Positions 7,753 to 17,663 of a DNA stretch of 64,000 bases are shown one piece after another; position 1 is the stretch's first letter; each line of letters opens with the position of its first letter. The notes under the pieces were generated by a model. That model saw nothing but the letters and a program-made list of their open reading frames with translations, was not told where the DNA came from and did not search any database. This DNA is from Phycisphaerae bacterium. GTDB taxonomy: Bacteria; Planctomycetota; Phycisphaerae; UBA1845; Fen-1342. The stretch covers positions 124,001-188,000 of the forward strand of contig JANQNU010000060.1 of the NCBI GenBank assembly GCA_028279405.1, given 5' to 3'. Position numbers and translations under genes: made by a program.

Positions 7753-10700
7753 CTAATTCCGGCGCTCTGTCGCCGATCGACGCTCCTCCTCCAAGGCCTT
7801 CCATTCATCGATCCGTGCGCGCCAGGCCGCTGCGCGATCGGACCATTTTGCCTCGCGACAGAGTTCCAGGCACCGACGGGCCGTCGTCCGATTCGGTGCC
7901 GAAAGCGGACCGGAAGTGCCGACCAGCGCGTCGTAGACGGTATCGATCGTCTCGGCCGCATCCGTCGTGCGATCGGCTGCAAGCTGCATCTGTCCGAGCG
8001 TCAGGCGGGTACGGTGTGCCCAGGCGTGCCCCTCGCCGAACAGCTCGAGCCGAAGCTCGAGCACCTCGCAAAGTAGTTCAACCGCCTCCGGCGCACGTCC
8101 GCTGCGCTCGTAGACCAGCGCCAGCCGCTCCATGGTCGGGGCCAGTGTGCGTTTCGGGGGTCCGCCCTGGGAGCTTCGGAGGCCGTCGATCGCGCGCTCG
8201 TACTCCCGGATCGCGTCGGCGAGGTTACCGAGCTTGGCGTGTACGTTGGCCAGATTGGCGCGTGTGATCGCGATACTGCGGTCGTCGGCGCCGCGTGCCG
8301 TGCGCTCGGCGAGGACCTGTTCAAGCAGGGCCCGCGCCTCATCGAAGCGTCCTTGGCCGCTATACAGCGTCCCCAGGTTGTTCAGGTTCGTTAGATGATC
8401 CGGATGATCCGGACCGAGCGTCGCCTGGTCCAGGTCACGCGCCCGCAGGTACAGCTCTTCGGCACGTGCCCACTGTTTTTGTCGACGATAGACGCTCGCC
8501 AACGACTTGATCACCGCGATCGTGCGCACGTGTCGCTCGCCGACGGTCGCCAGACGGGCTTCGAGCGCCTCTTCCAGTAGTGTCGCCGCTTGATCGAGAC
8601 GTCCCAGATTGCCATAGACCGCCGCCAACGCACGCATGGTGTTCAGCGTGCCAAATGCCTGCTCACCAAGGACGCGTCGTCGCCCGGCGAGCGCCGGCTC
8701 TAGCATCTCGAGCGCCGCGCGTGGCCGGCGCGCGGCCGAGAGCGTCGCTCCGAGATTGTGCATGGCCTCCAGAGTCTTGGGGTGCTCGGGGCCCAGCATC
8801 CGCTCCCGCCCGGCGAGGATTTGCTGCCCGAGCTGCACAGCATCGGAGTAACGCCGTTGTCCCTGGTAGCATGCCGCCAATGTTGTCTGGTAGTACAGTG
8901 TCTTCGCGTTGTCCGGCCCCAGGCGTTCCTGTAGCTGCTCCACGGCCTCAACCAGCAAAGGCTCGGCGAGGTCGTACAATCCCTGACGGTTGTATGTTTC
9001 GCCGAGATTCCGCCTGGCCCCGATCGTCCGATGGTGGTCCGGCCCGTAGGCCCGCGAGAACCCTTCGAGCACGTCGCGCTGCTGCGCCGCCGCTTCTGCG
9101 TAGCGTCCGACACTCTTATAGAACAAGGCTAGCCCTGTGCGGTGAAACAGCGTGGAGACGTGTGCAGAGCCATGAACCCGTTCCATCTCCCGAACTGCGG
9201 CCTGGTAATGCGCCTCGGCCCGCTCGAGATCGCCAATCTCGCCGTAAACCCGACCCAACTGGGTCTCGAATCGGCAGATGAGATCCGCTGACGCCGTGCT
9301 TTTGCGGGCGCGCTCCAGACCGTCCTCGCAGAGCGCCGCCCGGCGTTCGGCGCCGCCCGTCTCGAAGATGGACTCGACGTACCGGCTGAGCGTGTCGAGC
9401 GTCTCGGGATGGTCCGGACCGAGCTTCCGTCGTCGACGTTCCAGGAGCTCGTGGAAGATTCGCTCCGCCTCGGCGCGCTCGCCGGCCAACAAGTGAACAC
9501 TCGCAATCCCGGCGCGGGCGCGCAGCACGTGTCCATCGTCATCATCGAATGCATCGCTCGCGACGGTGTGTGCGGCCCGAAAGTGCATCGCGCTCGACTC
9601 ATAGTCGCTGAGGCTCAAGTAGGCTTGGCCGAGCGCGTTGTGCAGGCGTGCGGCAACGGCAGGGGCGTCAGGAATCCCGTCCTGCAGCAGTCGCGCCGCA
9701 TCATCGAGGACGTCAACCACCCGCACGTCGCGTCCCATGTCCGCTGGATCGGAAGCGGTCAGCATGTCCGTAAGGAACGTGATGACCGACTCGGCCTCGT
9801 CGCGCGCCACCTCGGCGCGTTGTTGGGCACGCTCGGCCCGCGACTGCCCGTCCACCGCGGCACGCTCGGCACGTGTCGCACGCACGGCCTGCCAGGTAGC
9901 GACCGCAGTGGTCCCGGCCAACAGTGCGATCGCAACGACGCTCACGCCCACCAGTAATCGATGCCGACGGGCAAACTTGTACAACTGATAAGCCGCGGTC
10001 GGCGGCCGGGCCACGATCGGCTCGTCCATCAGGAACCGCTGAATATCACTGGAGAATTCGGCAACGGTGGCGTAGCGCCGTGCAGGGTCTTTCTCCAGCG
10101 CCTTGAGCACGATCAGTTCGAGATCCGTCGGCAACCCCGGCACGAGCGCGCGCGGTCGCATCGGCGGCGTCTCGCAGATCACCCGTAGTCGCTCGACAAG
10201 CGACCCGCGTCCCAACGCATAGGGGGCCTCACCCGTCAGCAACTCGAACAGGATCACCCCCAGCGAATACACATCCGTTCGCAGGTCGATGCCGTCGTAC
10301 GCGCCACCAGCCTGCTCCGGGCTCATGTAGCGCAGCGTCCCTTGGAGCCGTCCGGCCTCAGTCGATTGCTGCGACCCCTCGTCGTCGACAATCCGTGCCA
10401 GCCCGAAGTCCAGCACCTTGGGCGCGCCGTCACGTTCGACCAGAACGTTCGTAGGCTTCAGGTCGCGATGCAACACGCCGCGCTGATGCGCGTGCGCGAC
10501 GCCGGCACAGATAGCCCGAAAGAGCCGGATTCGCCCCGGCAGCGATGGACTGGCTTCCGTAACGTAGCGATCGAGTGTCTGACCACGCACGAGTTCCATT
10601 GCAAGGTAGCGGCGTCCGTCATGAGTGTGTCCCGCTCCGATGACGGTCGCGACTGCGGGGTGCCGCAAGCGCGCGAGGGCTGCGGCTTCCCTCTGGAACA

Positions 10701-11052
10701 AGCGAAAGGCGTACTCGCCGGACTCGGCCGCGTTGCCCAGCAACTTGATCGCGACCGAACGAGGCGGATCGAGTTGTCGCGCCTCGTAGACTACGCCCAT
10801 TCCGCCGCGGCCGATTTCGCTGACAACCTCGAACCCGTCGAGCGCCGGCATGGCGCGCGGTGTGGTGTGGCGCGTTCTCTCCGACAGCGCGCCTTGAACT
10901 CGACGTTCGAACGAGAGATTGGACCCCACTTGGGCGACGCGGTCGGCGCAGCTCGAGCAGGAACGCAGGTGCGCGTCGATCGAGTCGCGAATCGACGGCG
11001 CCGCAGCACCCGCCGCAAAACGCTCCAGATCTTCGACGGCTGGGCAATTCAT
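7753..11052 (-). CDS. Membrane Ser/Thr protein kinase with N-terminal zinc-finger and C-terminal TPR repeats
   Basis: The 1099-residue protein has four parts. Residues 3-35 carry Cys3, His28, Cys32 and Cys35, the HxxxCxxC pattern of zinc-binding anti-sigma domains. Residues ~74-345 are a Hanks-type kinase: glycine loop GRGGMGVV at 81-88, Lys103, HRD 195-197, DFG 215-217 and RYMSPEQ. A transmembrane helix covers 366-388. The rest is about a dozen 42-residue TPR_10/12-type repeats (for example LGPDHPDHLTNLNNLGTLY). All catalytic residues are present. This kinase-TM-TPR layout is abundant in planctomycetes. The TPRs lie on the far side of the membrane from the kinase and may sense or bind a partner. 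Confidence 0.92.
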   Translation of the reverse strand: MNCPAVEDLERFAAGAAAPSIRDSIDAHLRSCSSCADRVAQVGSNLSFERRVQGALSERTRHTTPRAMPALDGFEVVSEIGRGGMGVVYEARQLDPPRSVAIKLLGNAAESGEYAFRLFQREAAALARLRHPAVATVIGAGHTHDGRRYLAMELVRGQTLDRYVTEASPSLPGRIRLFRAICAGVAHAHQRGVLHRDLKPTNVLVERDGAPKVLDFGLARIVDDEGSQQSTEAGRLQGTLRYMSPEQAGGAYDGIDLRTDVYSLGVILFELLTGEAPYALGRGSLVERLRVICETPPMRPRALVPGLPTDLELIVLKALEKDPARRYATVAEFSSDIQRFLMDEPIVARPPTAAYQLYKFARRHRLLVGVSVVAIALLAGTTAVATWQAVRATRAERAAVDGQSRAERAQQRAEVARDEAESVITFLTDMLTASDPADMGRDVRVVDVLDDAARLLQDGIPDAPAVAARLHNALGQAYLSLSDYESSAMHFRAAHTVASDAFDDDDGHVLRARAGIASVHLLAGERAEAERIFHELLERRRRKLGPDHPETLDTLSRYVESIFETGGAERRAALCEDGLERARKSTASADLICRFETQLGRVYGEIGDLERAEAHYQAAVREMERVHGSAHVSTLFHRTGLALFYKSVGRYAEAAAQQRDVLEGFSRAYGPDHHRTIGARRNLGETYNRQGLYDLAEPLLVEAVEQLQERLGPDNAKTLYYQTTLAACYQGQRRYSDAVQLGQQILAGRERMLGPEHPKTLEAMHNLGATLSAARRPRAALEMLEPALAGRRRVLGEQAFGTLNTMRALAAVYGNLGRLDQAATLLEEALEARLATVGERHVRTIAVIKSLASVYRRQKQWARAEELYLRARDLDQATLGPDHPDHLTNLNNLGTLYSGQGRFDEARALLEQVLAERTARGADDRSIAITRANLANVHAKLGNLADAIREYERAIDGLRSSQGGPPKRTLAPTMERLALVYERSGRAPEAVELLCEVLELRLELFGEGHAWAHRTRLTLGQMQLAADRTTDAAETIDTVYDALVGTSGPLSAPNRTTARRCLELCREAKWSDRAAAWRARIDEWKALEEERRSATERRN

Positions 11053-11192
11053 GATCGTACCTTAAGAACCGCTGCTCAGAGCATCAGTCTACCACGATCG
11101 CGGTCTGCAACGCAGTCGCCCCGCACCCACACGGCAGCGGTACCCGCTGGTTGCGGGAACCAGCTGCCGGCGGCAACGGGTGGTGCGCCGGG

Positions 11193-12539
11193 CTACTTGG
11201 CGTCCAGCGCGGCGTACCCCAGAAAGTAGTTGCGGCCGTCATCGTATTTGAAGGCTAGCATCCCGCCTGCGGTATTCGTCTGGACGTCGCCGGTCTCGAA
11301 ATCGCTGTCCGGCGAACGGGGATCAGCCACGGTCGACCAGGCGCCTCCGCCCGGACTGAACTGCATCGTATTGGTCGCGTCCTGGCTGCCGATGATGGCG
11401 TACGGTTCATCATCGATGACGCCGATGGCCAGCGAAACCCCGCTGCCGACACGCGTGGACGGGTCACTCTCGACTGGAGTCGTGTCGCTGAGATCGGCCG
11501 CGGTCGCTTTCCCGTTTGCGAGGATGGCGTAGAAATCGCCCCGGATGGCCGACCGACCGGCACCAAGTCGGGTCTTTTCGATCATGACCGGCGCAGTCGC
11601 GCCGCCGACCAGATCCCACATCCAGAAGTTCTCCTGCGCCCGATTGTCATAGTAGATCACGATCCCGTTTTCGTACGCGTGCTGTGTGTCGAACTGCTCG
11701 ACGCCGCCGAACGCGGACGTATCGAACGCGCGGGGCGCCGCGCTCGGATTGGTGATGTCGTAGAGATAGAATGTCTGACGCATCTGCGCCACCAGCGTCT
11801 GCGTTTCCGCGTCGACCATGATCATGTCGATCACCGCGTGTTCGTCGTCCCCGGGGTTGTGGTCGAAGACGACGACGCTCGGAACGGCGTCGGAAACATC
11901 GACCACGCGGAGCCGCCGCCGGTCGGCGACGCCGTCGAAACCGATCTTGTTGATGGTGCCGACGTAGGGACCGTCAACAACCATGAAGGCCGGCGAGTAG
12001 TTGCTCACCGGAATGGACTCGAGCCGAACGTCGTCCTTGGAGATGCTGTTCAACGTTCCCGTTTCCGTATCGAAGACCGATAGCGTGAAGACGAAGTCGT
12101 TGGTGGGACCACCCAGCAGGATGATCTTCGTGCCGGTCACCAGGAAGCTGTCGGCGTCCCACTGCTCGGCGTTTGGCAGCGCGCGGCCGGCGGTGTCCTT
12201 TTCAGATGGGACGATGTAACTCAGGCGGTTGCGATCGCCGAGGTCCTCGGTGAACGCAATGAGGTCGTCGCCGACCGCGATGCGCCCCTGGACATGGACG
12301 GGGATCCCGGTCAGCGTGAAGTCGAGATCGGTTGGGGATTGCGCTGTACCGTCGTTCGTCTCGCCGACGCTCTCGTTGCCTGTACTACCCCCATCGCGAT
12401 CGCCGACGGGCCGACCGCTGTTATCCGCTGCGTCGAACGTTTCGCTCGGAATGAGTTCCGGCACCGGACATCCGCCGAGCCCGCCGGCCAACAACAGCAC
12501 ACAACATGAGTAAGTCAGCATTTGATTCCGATTCAGCAT
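11193..12539 (-). CDS. Secreted lipoprotein, possibly beta-propeller, unknown function
   Basis: The start at ATG 12539 follows AAAGGAG. The N-terminus has a hydrophobic stretch ending in the lipobox LGGC, so the mature protein should be lipid-anchored. A Gly/Asp/Ser-rich linker follows. The remaining ~370 residues are strand-rich with repeated blocks (RIAVGDDLIAFTE, TKIILLGG, IRGDFYAILANGK, AIGVIDDEPYAIIG) of the kind found in beta-propellers. I do not recognise the family. The frame extends further upstream, but that part lacks a ribosome site and would bury the signal peptide. Confidence 0.7.
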   Translation of the reverse strand: MLNRNQMLTYSCCVLLLAGGLGGCPVPELIPSETFDAADNSGRPVGDRDGGSTGNESVGETNDGTAQSPTDLDFTLTGIPVHVQGRIAVGDDLIAFTEDLGDRNRLSYIVPSEKDTAGRALPNAEQWDADSFLVTGTKIILLGGPTNDFVFTLSVFDTETGTLNSISKDDVRLESIPVSNYSPAFMVVDGPYVGTINKIGFDGVADRRRLRVVDVSDAVPSVVVFDHNPGDDEHAVIDMIMVDAETQTLVAQMRQTFYLYDITNPSAAPRAFDTSAFGGVEQFDTQHAYENGIVIYYDNRAQENFWMWDLVGGATAPVMIEKTRLGAGRSAIRGDFYAILANGKATAADLSDTTPVESDPSTRVGSGVSLAIGVIDDEPYAIIGSQDATNTMQFSPGGGAWSTVADPRSPDSDFETGDVQTNTAGGMLAFKYDDGRNYFLGYAALDAK

Positions 12540-12622
12540 TTCGTTGCTCCTTTCAGGTGATTGATCGCTCTGGCGGTATTGCCGTGAGCGGAAGGTGTCT
12601 TTCAGAAAATCTCGATTCGGTG

Positions 12623-13909
12623 TTAGTTCAGCTTCGCTGCGAGAAACTGGTCTTCGGGTCCGGTGAGCCGCTTGTCTTCGCAAACGATCTTGAGTCGGTC
12701 GCGTTTCAGGTGGTCCTTGGTGAGGTATGCGATAAAGCGGGTCGCCAGCCGGGTGTCGGTTCGCACCACAACCTGCGCTTGTAGCTCGGAGTAGTCGTGC
12801 TTGGACCATTTTTCGGCGATCCCAAGCCACTGCCAGCCGGTCGATCGCTCCCAATCCTGCATGACGAAGCGAACCGAATGTACGTCGTCGTTCGGATAGG
12901 CTTCTTTCCAGGCGGCCGCGACCGCGACACGCAGCGTCTCCACATCATCCCCGGCATAGCGTTCCGTCGGTGGTTCGTTGCTCGCGATGATCGACTCCGT
13001 GAGGGCTGCCCGCATGTCGTCGATCGACGCAGCCGTAGCATCGCGGCGTGCGGCGAGCTGCGCCAGCTGAGGCGGCGCCAGGCCGACGGCTTCCAGCAAC
13101 GCGATCCGGTCGCTCGCCGACGTCAATGCACTCCCGGCGCCGCTGAAGAGCTGCGGCCGCTCCTGCTTTACCGCGTTGCCGGCGATCTCGAGCGCCTCGT
13201 TCAGTTGTTGTTCGATTTGCGGCGGGGCGGACTTCGTCAGCGCCGTGCGCGCTTTTTCGTAGCGCTCGACACGCAGATCGAAGCCTTTCAGGATGCCGGC
13301 CAATCGCCGGCCCCGTGGATTCTGCTGTTGAACGAGCGACGCATACTTGCTTGCCAGCGCCTTTCGAAAGCTCCCCATCGATGCGTATTGCCGCGCCGTC
13401 TCGGTTGCACGTCGAACGTGGGATTGCAGCATCGACGGCACCGCGATCATCAACCCGAGCGCCTCGAGTTGGGCAAACTCATCTTCTGCCTCCGGAAAGA
13501 CATCCGGACTGGACAATGCGTCCAGCTTCGCCTTTGCCGCCTTAAGCGCCGTTTCGGCCGCAAGCAGCGCCCGCGCTGCCTGCTGCGCTCGAGTGCTGAG
13601 CGCGGCCACGTTCGGATTGCCACCGGGAAGCTGGCCCAGCCGCGATAGGACGTTGTTGAGTTTCTGGCCCAGCCAGTTGACCTGGTTGAGCTTCGCGTGC
13701 AAGGATTGCGGATTCTCGCCGCTGACGTCCTCCAGGCCGGCGATTCGCTCCGCTTCACCTCGCAGCTTCGGCAGTTCACGGTCGACGTCCTTCATGTAAT
13801 ACGCGGCGTCCTTGAGCAGCCGTTGCTGGGCGGCATCCAGCGATTGGGCCAGCGCTGAGTGTGATAGGACCAGCGCCAGGCCGGCGAGTGCGATCCGGGA
13901 CCATTTCAT
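12623..13909 (-). CDS. Secreted coiled-coil protein of unknown function
   Basis: This 428-residue protein starts with a clear signal peptide (KWSRIALAGLALVLSHSALA, cleavage near Gln22). The next ~320 residues are Ala/Leu/Gln/Glu/Arg-rich and predicted helical, with long heptad-like segments. The last ~100 residues look globular (ERSTGWQWLGIAEKWSKHDY). It may be co-transcribed with the lipoprotein gene 83 bases downstream. I recognise no family; a periplasmic structural or chaperone-like role is only a guess. Confidence 0.65.
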   Translation of the reverse strand: MKWSRIALAGLALVLSHSALAQSLDAAQQRLLKDAAYYMKDVDRELPKLRGEAERIAGLEDVSGENPQSLHAKLNQVNWLGQKLNNVLSRLGQLPGGNPNVAALSTRAQQAARALLAAETALKAAKAKLDALSSPDVFPEAEDEFAQLEALGLMIAVPSMLQSHVRRATETARQYASMGSFRKALASKYASLVQQQNPRGRRLAGILKGFDLRVERYEKARTALTKSAPPQIEQQLNEALEIAGNAVKQERPQLFSGAGSALTSASDRIALLEAVGLAPPQLAQLAARRDATAASIDDMRAALTESIIASNEPPTERYAGDDVETLRVAVAAAWKEAYPNDDVHSVRFVMQDWERSTGWQWLGIAEKWSKHDYSELQAQVVVRTDTRLATRFIAYLTKDHLKRDRLKIVCEDKRLTGPEDQFLAAKLN

Positions 13910-14125
13910 CTGTCGTCTCCAGTCGTGTGCAAGGGGTTTGGTTTTTGCAGGGCGGTCGCTGACCGCAACCGCGGTGGTGCACGATTCCGTCTTTCGACGA
14001 GCCGTGTTGTGCCCGGTTATGTGACCGACAATCAGCGCGCGTCGACGGTCGGGCCCGGCTCCACTGAACGGAGGAGCGGGGCGCCGCCGTTACGACAAGT
14101 GAGGCAATGGATGGTGTCAGCGCCG

Positions 14126-14683
14126 CTAGCGGCGGCGCAGCAGAGGCAGGCCGGCAACCAGCAGCCCGATGGACGCAGGCTCAGGAACGACGTCGAGCGT
14201 CAGTCCCTGGAGGAAGCTCGCTTCCGCGGCGCTGAACGTCTGTGTTTCGAAGTGATAGACGTTCCCGGCCGTGAGTTTGAGCGGTCCGCCGACGAACGTA
14301 TGCGCGCCCCCAACGCTGGTATTGCCGATCGACGCTACGCCCGGGCCGGTGATGTCGAAGAGCGGCTCGTTGACGAAGTCCCGCGTGATGTAGCCGATGA
14401 GCATGACGTCGACGTCGAACATGAAGTCGAAGGCCTGCGCGCGGTTCGCGCCGCCGATTTGGAGTCCGTTGTTGTTGGTACTGACGAACTGATCCGGCCC
14501 GATCACCGTGATCGGATTGAAGAACGTCGCCGTCCCGCCGTCGACCGGACGCGCAAAGGACGTCTCGAAGTGGCCGACATTGTCGGTGAAATCAATCGTA
14601 GTCGTGTCCGCGTGTGCCGCCGTCAGCACCATGAGGGCCGAGAACGCGGTCGCTCGTGCGACAAGGGATACCGAAACGTGCAT
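14126..14683 (-). CDS. PEP-CTERM sorting-domain protein
   Basis: This 185-residue exported protein has a signal peptide cleaved after AHA near residue 25 and a beta-rich middle. Its C-terminus is VPEPASIGLLVAGLPLLRRR: the PEP motif, a hydrophobic helix and an arginine cluster. PEP-CTERM tails direct processing by an exosortase, usually for surface or exopolysaccharide-linked proteins; no exosortase is in this window. AAAGGAGG precedes the ATG closely. The substrate or binding partner is unknown. Confidence 0.85.
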   Translation of the reverse strand: MHVSVSLVARATAFSALMVLTAAHADTTTIDFTDNVGHFETSFARPVDGGTATFFNPITVIGPDQFVSTNNNGLQIGGANRAQAFDFMFDVDVMLIGYITRDFVNEPLFDITGPGVASIGNTSVGGAHTFVGGPLKLTAGNVYHFETQTFSAAEASFLQGLTLDVVPEPASIGLLVAGLPLLRRR

Positions 14684-15062
14684 TGTCCAACCTCCTTTTT
14701 CAGAGAAAGAGCTACTGCGGCTCGGGACGTCACCGTGACATCACCGCCGAGGCCGCCAAGACGTGTGCCGGCCAGGTCGCGGCTGGTTGCCACCGGTTCC
14801 GCGAGGAGGCCCTCCGGAAGGTGGTTGGGCGGCCGCGACCGCCACGCACGACGGGTATTGCCGCCGATCACACTGGTCTTTCACGAAATTCGGCAGAATC
14901 TAGAGGCGAATACGGCGCATCCCGCCAGGCGCCTGCCAAATCGGCTACGACGGCGCCCGTCGAAAAATTCAGGTATAATTCCGGCCTGAGGCGTCAATAA
15001 TGAATGGATAGAGTTGATTGCGGCGGTCGATCTGACGGCCGCGCCGGGACAAGCGAGGTGCC
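14684..15062 (+). other. Intergenic region between divergent genes
   Basis: These 379 bases separate the PEP-CTERM gene from the plus-strand accessory unit. A TATAAT hexamer at about 14974-14979 could be the -10 box for the gene at 15063, but no good -35 hexamer lies at the right distance. I see no RNA gene or repeat. Confidence 0.4.
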
Positions 15063-15626
15063 ATGTCGGCGATTCTCTACTCGGGATTCAATCGATATGA
15101 GTTGACCCGTCGGGGCTCGACACCCGCGGATGCGGACGTGGTGCCGCTGCGGGATCGTAGCTCGGCCCGGCGTTTCCTGGCCCGCTTCGTCGCGAACGGT
15201 TCGGCGCTTCGTTCGCTGCGCCGATACTATGCCGTCGCCCAAGGTCGACCGATCTCCGACCTGTCCGACGAGCAGGTGCTGGACGGCCTCGCTTGGCAGA
15301 TCGCGTCCGGCCGTATCGTCGTGATCGAAGGGAAGACGTTCTGGCCGAGCGGTGGGTCGGCCGAGCGGCCGGAGCCGGAAGAGCCCGAGCTGCGAGGACC
15401 GCCACCGGCGGATACCAAACACTGGATTCGGTTCAAGGTCATCGACGATGACACGAACGAACCGATAGCGGGAGTGACATTGCGCGTGCGGACGCCGAGA
15501 GGGATCGAGCGCGACTACCAAACCCGCGCCGACGGCAGCATCCAGGTCGATGAGATTAACATGGGGACCTGCGACATCATCGCGATGGTCGACGAGGACG
15601 GGCTGGAGGTCGTCTCCGTCGAGTAG
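15063..15626 (+). CDS. Unknown protein with C-terminal carboxypeptidase-regulatory-like beta domain
   Basis: The 187-residue protein has no signal peptide. Residues 1-95 are helical (SSARRFLARFVANG, LSDEQVLDGLAWQIASGRIV). A Pro/Glu linker follows. Residues ~120-187 form a small beta-sandwich of the carboxypeptidase-regulatory type (FKVIDDDTNEPIAGVTLRV, ending ITxxxMGTCDI-like). This architecture is familiar from genes that accompany OmpA/LysM proteins in contact-secretion or envelope clusters of other bacteria, matching the next gene here. It begins a likely four-gene unit (gap 32 bases to the next gene). The role is unknown, perhaps adaptor. Confidence 0.65.
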   Translation: MSAILYSGFNRYELTRRGSTPADADVVPLRDRSSARRFLARFVANGSALRSLRRYYAVAQGRPISDLSDEQVLDGLAWQIASGRIVVIEGKTFWPSGGSAERPEPEEPELRGPPPADTKHWIRFKVIDDDTNEPIAGVTLRVRTPRGIERDYQTRADGSIQVDEINMGTCDIIAMVDEDGLEVVSVE

Positions 15627-15658
15627 GCCCGACCGATCTACGGACCGGAGGTCCGACG

Positions 15659-17110
15659 ATGAGCTTTGACAACCGCGACAAGGCCCGGCGCTACAAGCCG
15701 CAGGATGGTGATACGCTCGAGGACATCGCCGCCCGGGAACGCGCCGGCGGGCGTGAGCTCACGCTGCAACAGTTGGCACGCTTCAACTGGGGAACCGACG
15801 ATCCGGATCAGATCAACGAGTTGATGCGCGACGAGCTCGGCTGCCGCAAGCGCGACGACGCCGGCAACTTCGTGATCGCGGACGACGATCGACCGCGAAA
15901 TCCGCTCCTGATTCCCGAGCCGTTTGCGCGACAGGGGTTGCCTGTCGATCGTGAGCATACGCTCCGCGTCCGGCGGAAGGCCTGCCCGCCGCAGTTCCTC
16001 GAGTGTTGCTCGATCCCGGGTATCACGTTCGAGTTCGACAAGTCCTTCATTCGTCCCAGCGTCGTGGGCGCGTTGAAAGAGCTGGAGGAGGCTGTCGGTC
16101 GTCATCCGGACGCGCGGGTCATGATTTTCGGTCACACGGACAAAGTCGGAAGCGACGCGTACAACAAGAGCCTCAGTGAACGCCGAGCCAAGAGCGTCTT
16201 TGCGTTCATTACGAACGACGTCGAGGCGTGGGAGCAGCTCTGCAGCCAGGAGGGATGGGGTACGAACGAAACAGATCAGATGCTGGCGGATCAGGGTTTC
16301 GACCGCGGCACACGGCCGGACGCCGTCCGGGAGTACCAGACCTCGCGCGGATTGACGGTTGACGGTTCCGTCGGACCCCAAACGCGCGCCCAGCTATTCA
16401 GCGACTATATGTCCGGCAAGCATGATCTCGCGCTGACGCCGGACCAGTTCATGGAGCCGCGGCATATGGGTTGCGGCGAGTTCAACCCGCAGGTCGCGAC
16501 GGACGCGGCCGAGGAACGCAATCGGCGTGTGACGTTCTTCCTTTTCCATCGCGAGCGTCTGCCAAATCTCCCCTGTGCGGCGGGCGATCTCGCGCCGTGT
16601 CAGCGACAGATGACCCCCGCGGCGCCACGGTTCAAGTCGTCGTTTCGATGCAGCTTTTTCGACAGTATCGCCGCCAAATGCCCGTGCGAAGGTGGCGACA
16701 CCAGGCAAGGCCGCGTCTGGATCGGCCTGCAACCGCTCTTTGAGGACGAGTTGCCGGAAGAGGCCACGATTCGAATCGAAGCATCCACCGGCGACGCGAT
16801 CGAGGAGCTCATCGAACGTGGCACGGACCACGGAGACGGACTCTTGTACTTTGCGCTGCCAAATCCGCTCGACGGCGTCGAATACCGCGTCACCCTGCGC
16901 AGCCGCGGCCAAGAGCCGCGCGTGCTGTTCGAGGGATGTCAGCTGTCGGAGTTCGTCCGTTGCCTGAACTCCCCGTCCGAAGTGCCGACCTACCCCGACG
17001 TGACACACGACGCCGTCCAGCACGACGACGAAGAGCCCTACGAAGATGGAGATTCCACGTCAGACCCCTACGAACTGGACGAGCTGGAATTCGGACCGAT
17101 CTATGGCTAG
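15659..17110 (+). CDS. LysM-like / OmpA-like / peptidoglycan-binding protein
   Basis: This 483-residue protein has a LysM-like N-terminal region (YKPQDGDTLEDIAARE, QQLARFNWGT). An OmpA C-terminal-type domain follows at about 121-185 (ITFEFDKSFIRPS, IFGHTDKVGS, SERRAKSVFAFI), then a PG_binding_1-like helix set at 215-250 (DAVREYQTSRGLTVDGSVGP). Several Cys-containing blocks follow (MGCGEFNP, FRCSFFDS, KCPCEGG). The C-terminus is acidic. OmpA-like domains bind the diaminopimelate of peptidoglycan. There is no signal peptide, so export would need another route. The family occurs beside contact-secretion genes in myxobacteria, to my recollection. Confidence 0.8.
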   Translation: MSFDNRDKARRYKPQDGDTLEDIAARERAGGRELTLQQLARFNWGTDDPDQINELMRDELGCRKRDDAGNFVIADDDRPRNPLLIPEPFARQGLPVDREHTLRVRRKACPPQFLECCSIPGITFEFDKSFIRPSVVGALKELEEAVGRHPDARVMIFGHTDKVGSDAYNKSLSERRAKSVFAFITNDVEAWEQLCSQEGWGTNETDQMLADQGFDRGTRPDAVREYQTSRGLTVDGSVGPQTRAQLFSDYMSGKHDLALTPDQFMEPRHMGCGEFNPQVATDAAEERNRRVTFFLFHRERLPNLPCAAGDLAPCQRQMTPAAPRFKSSFRCSFFDSIAAKCPCEGGDTRQGRVWIGLQPLFEDELPEEATIRIEASTGDAIEELIERGTDHGDGLLYFALPNPLDGVEYRVTLRSRGQEPRVLFEGCQLSEFVRCLNSPSEVPTYPDVTHDAVQHDDEEPYEDGDSTSDPYELDELEFGPIYG

Positions 17111-17645
17111 CGTCGCGGCAAACAGACTTGCGCGATCAACTCGCGCGCCCCTCCAATGGACGATCGTGACGGCCGCTTTCGTCGCTGGTTGCCACGGCCC
17201 GCGCGCGACGCCGATCAATGCCGGCGGCGCGCCCGCACTCCTGGCGGCGGCGCGCGACCTGGATGCCTTGGAGGTCCTCGATCGCGAGACGGGCAATCGT
17301 CGCTACACCATGAATTCCGACGAAAGGGATCGCTTCCGGTGCATGCTCGCACGGTCTGTTCCGACCGAAAGTCTGGCAACCGTCGCCCCTTCATGGCAAA
17401 TTGTGCTGCGCTTACAGCTAGGGGATCGTGGTACGTTCGTCCTGCACCCGATTGATTCGGTGCTGCGCCTCAACTGCGAAGCGCCGTTCTCGGCGGCGGT
17501 GGTGGATGCCGCCGGCAACTTCAATCCACCCACCATTCGTGACCTTCTGCTCGAATACGACGACTGGGATTGGCTGCATAATGTGCTCGAACAGCAGCTT
17601 GGACCGCCGACGTCAAACGAAGTCATTGTTTCGCCTGTCTACTAG
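17103..17645 (+). CDS. Small lipoprotein of unknown function
   Basis: I take ATG 17103, overlapping the previous stop by 8 bases. A longer in-frame start at 17046 would place a charged stretch before the signal peptide. The N-terminus (WTIVTAAFVAGC) ends in a lipobox, so the ~155-residue mature part should be membrane-anchored. The rest is a small mixed domain without motifs I know. The overlap with the OmpA/LysM gene suggests coupled translation and a shared envelope job. Confidence 0.65.
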   Translation: MASVAANRLARSTRAPLQWTIVTAAFVAGCHGPRATPINAGGAPALLAAARDLDALEVLDRETGNRRYTMNSDERDRFRCMLARSVPTESLATVAPSWQIVLRLQLGDRGTFVLHPIDSVLRLNCEAPFSAAVVDAAGNFNPPTIRDLLLEYDDWDWLHNVLEQQLGPPTSNEVIVSPVY

Positions 17646-17663
17646 TTCTGGAAAGTAGCTACC

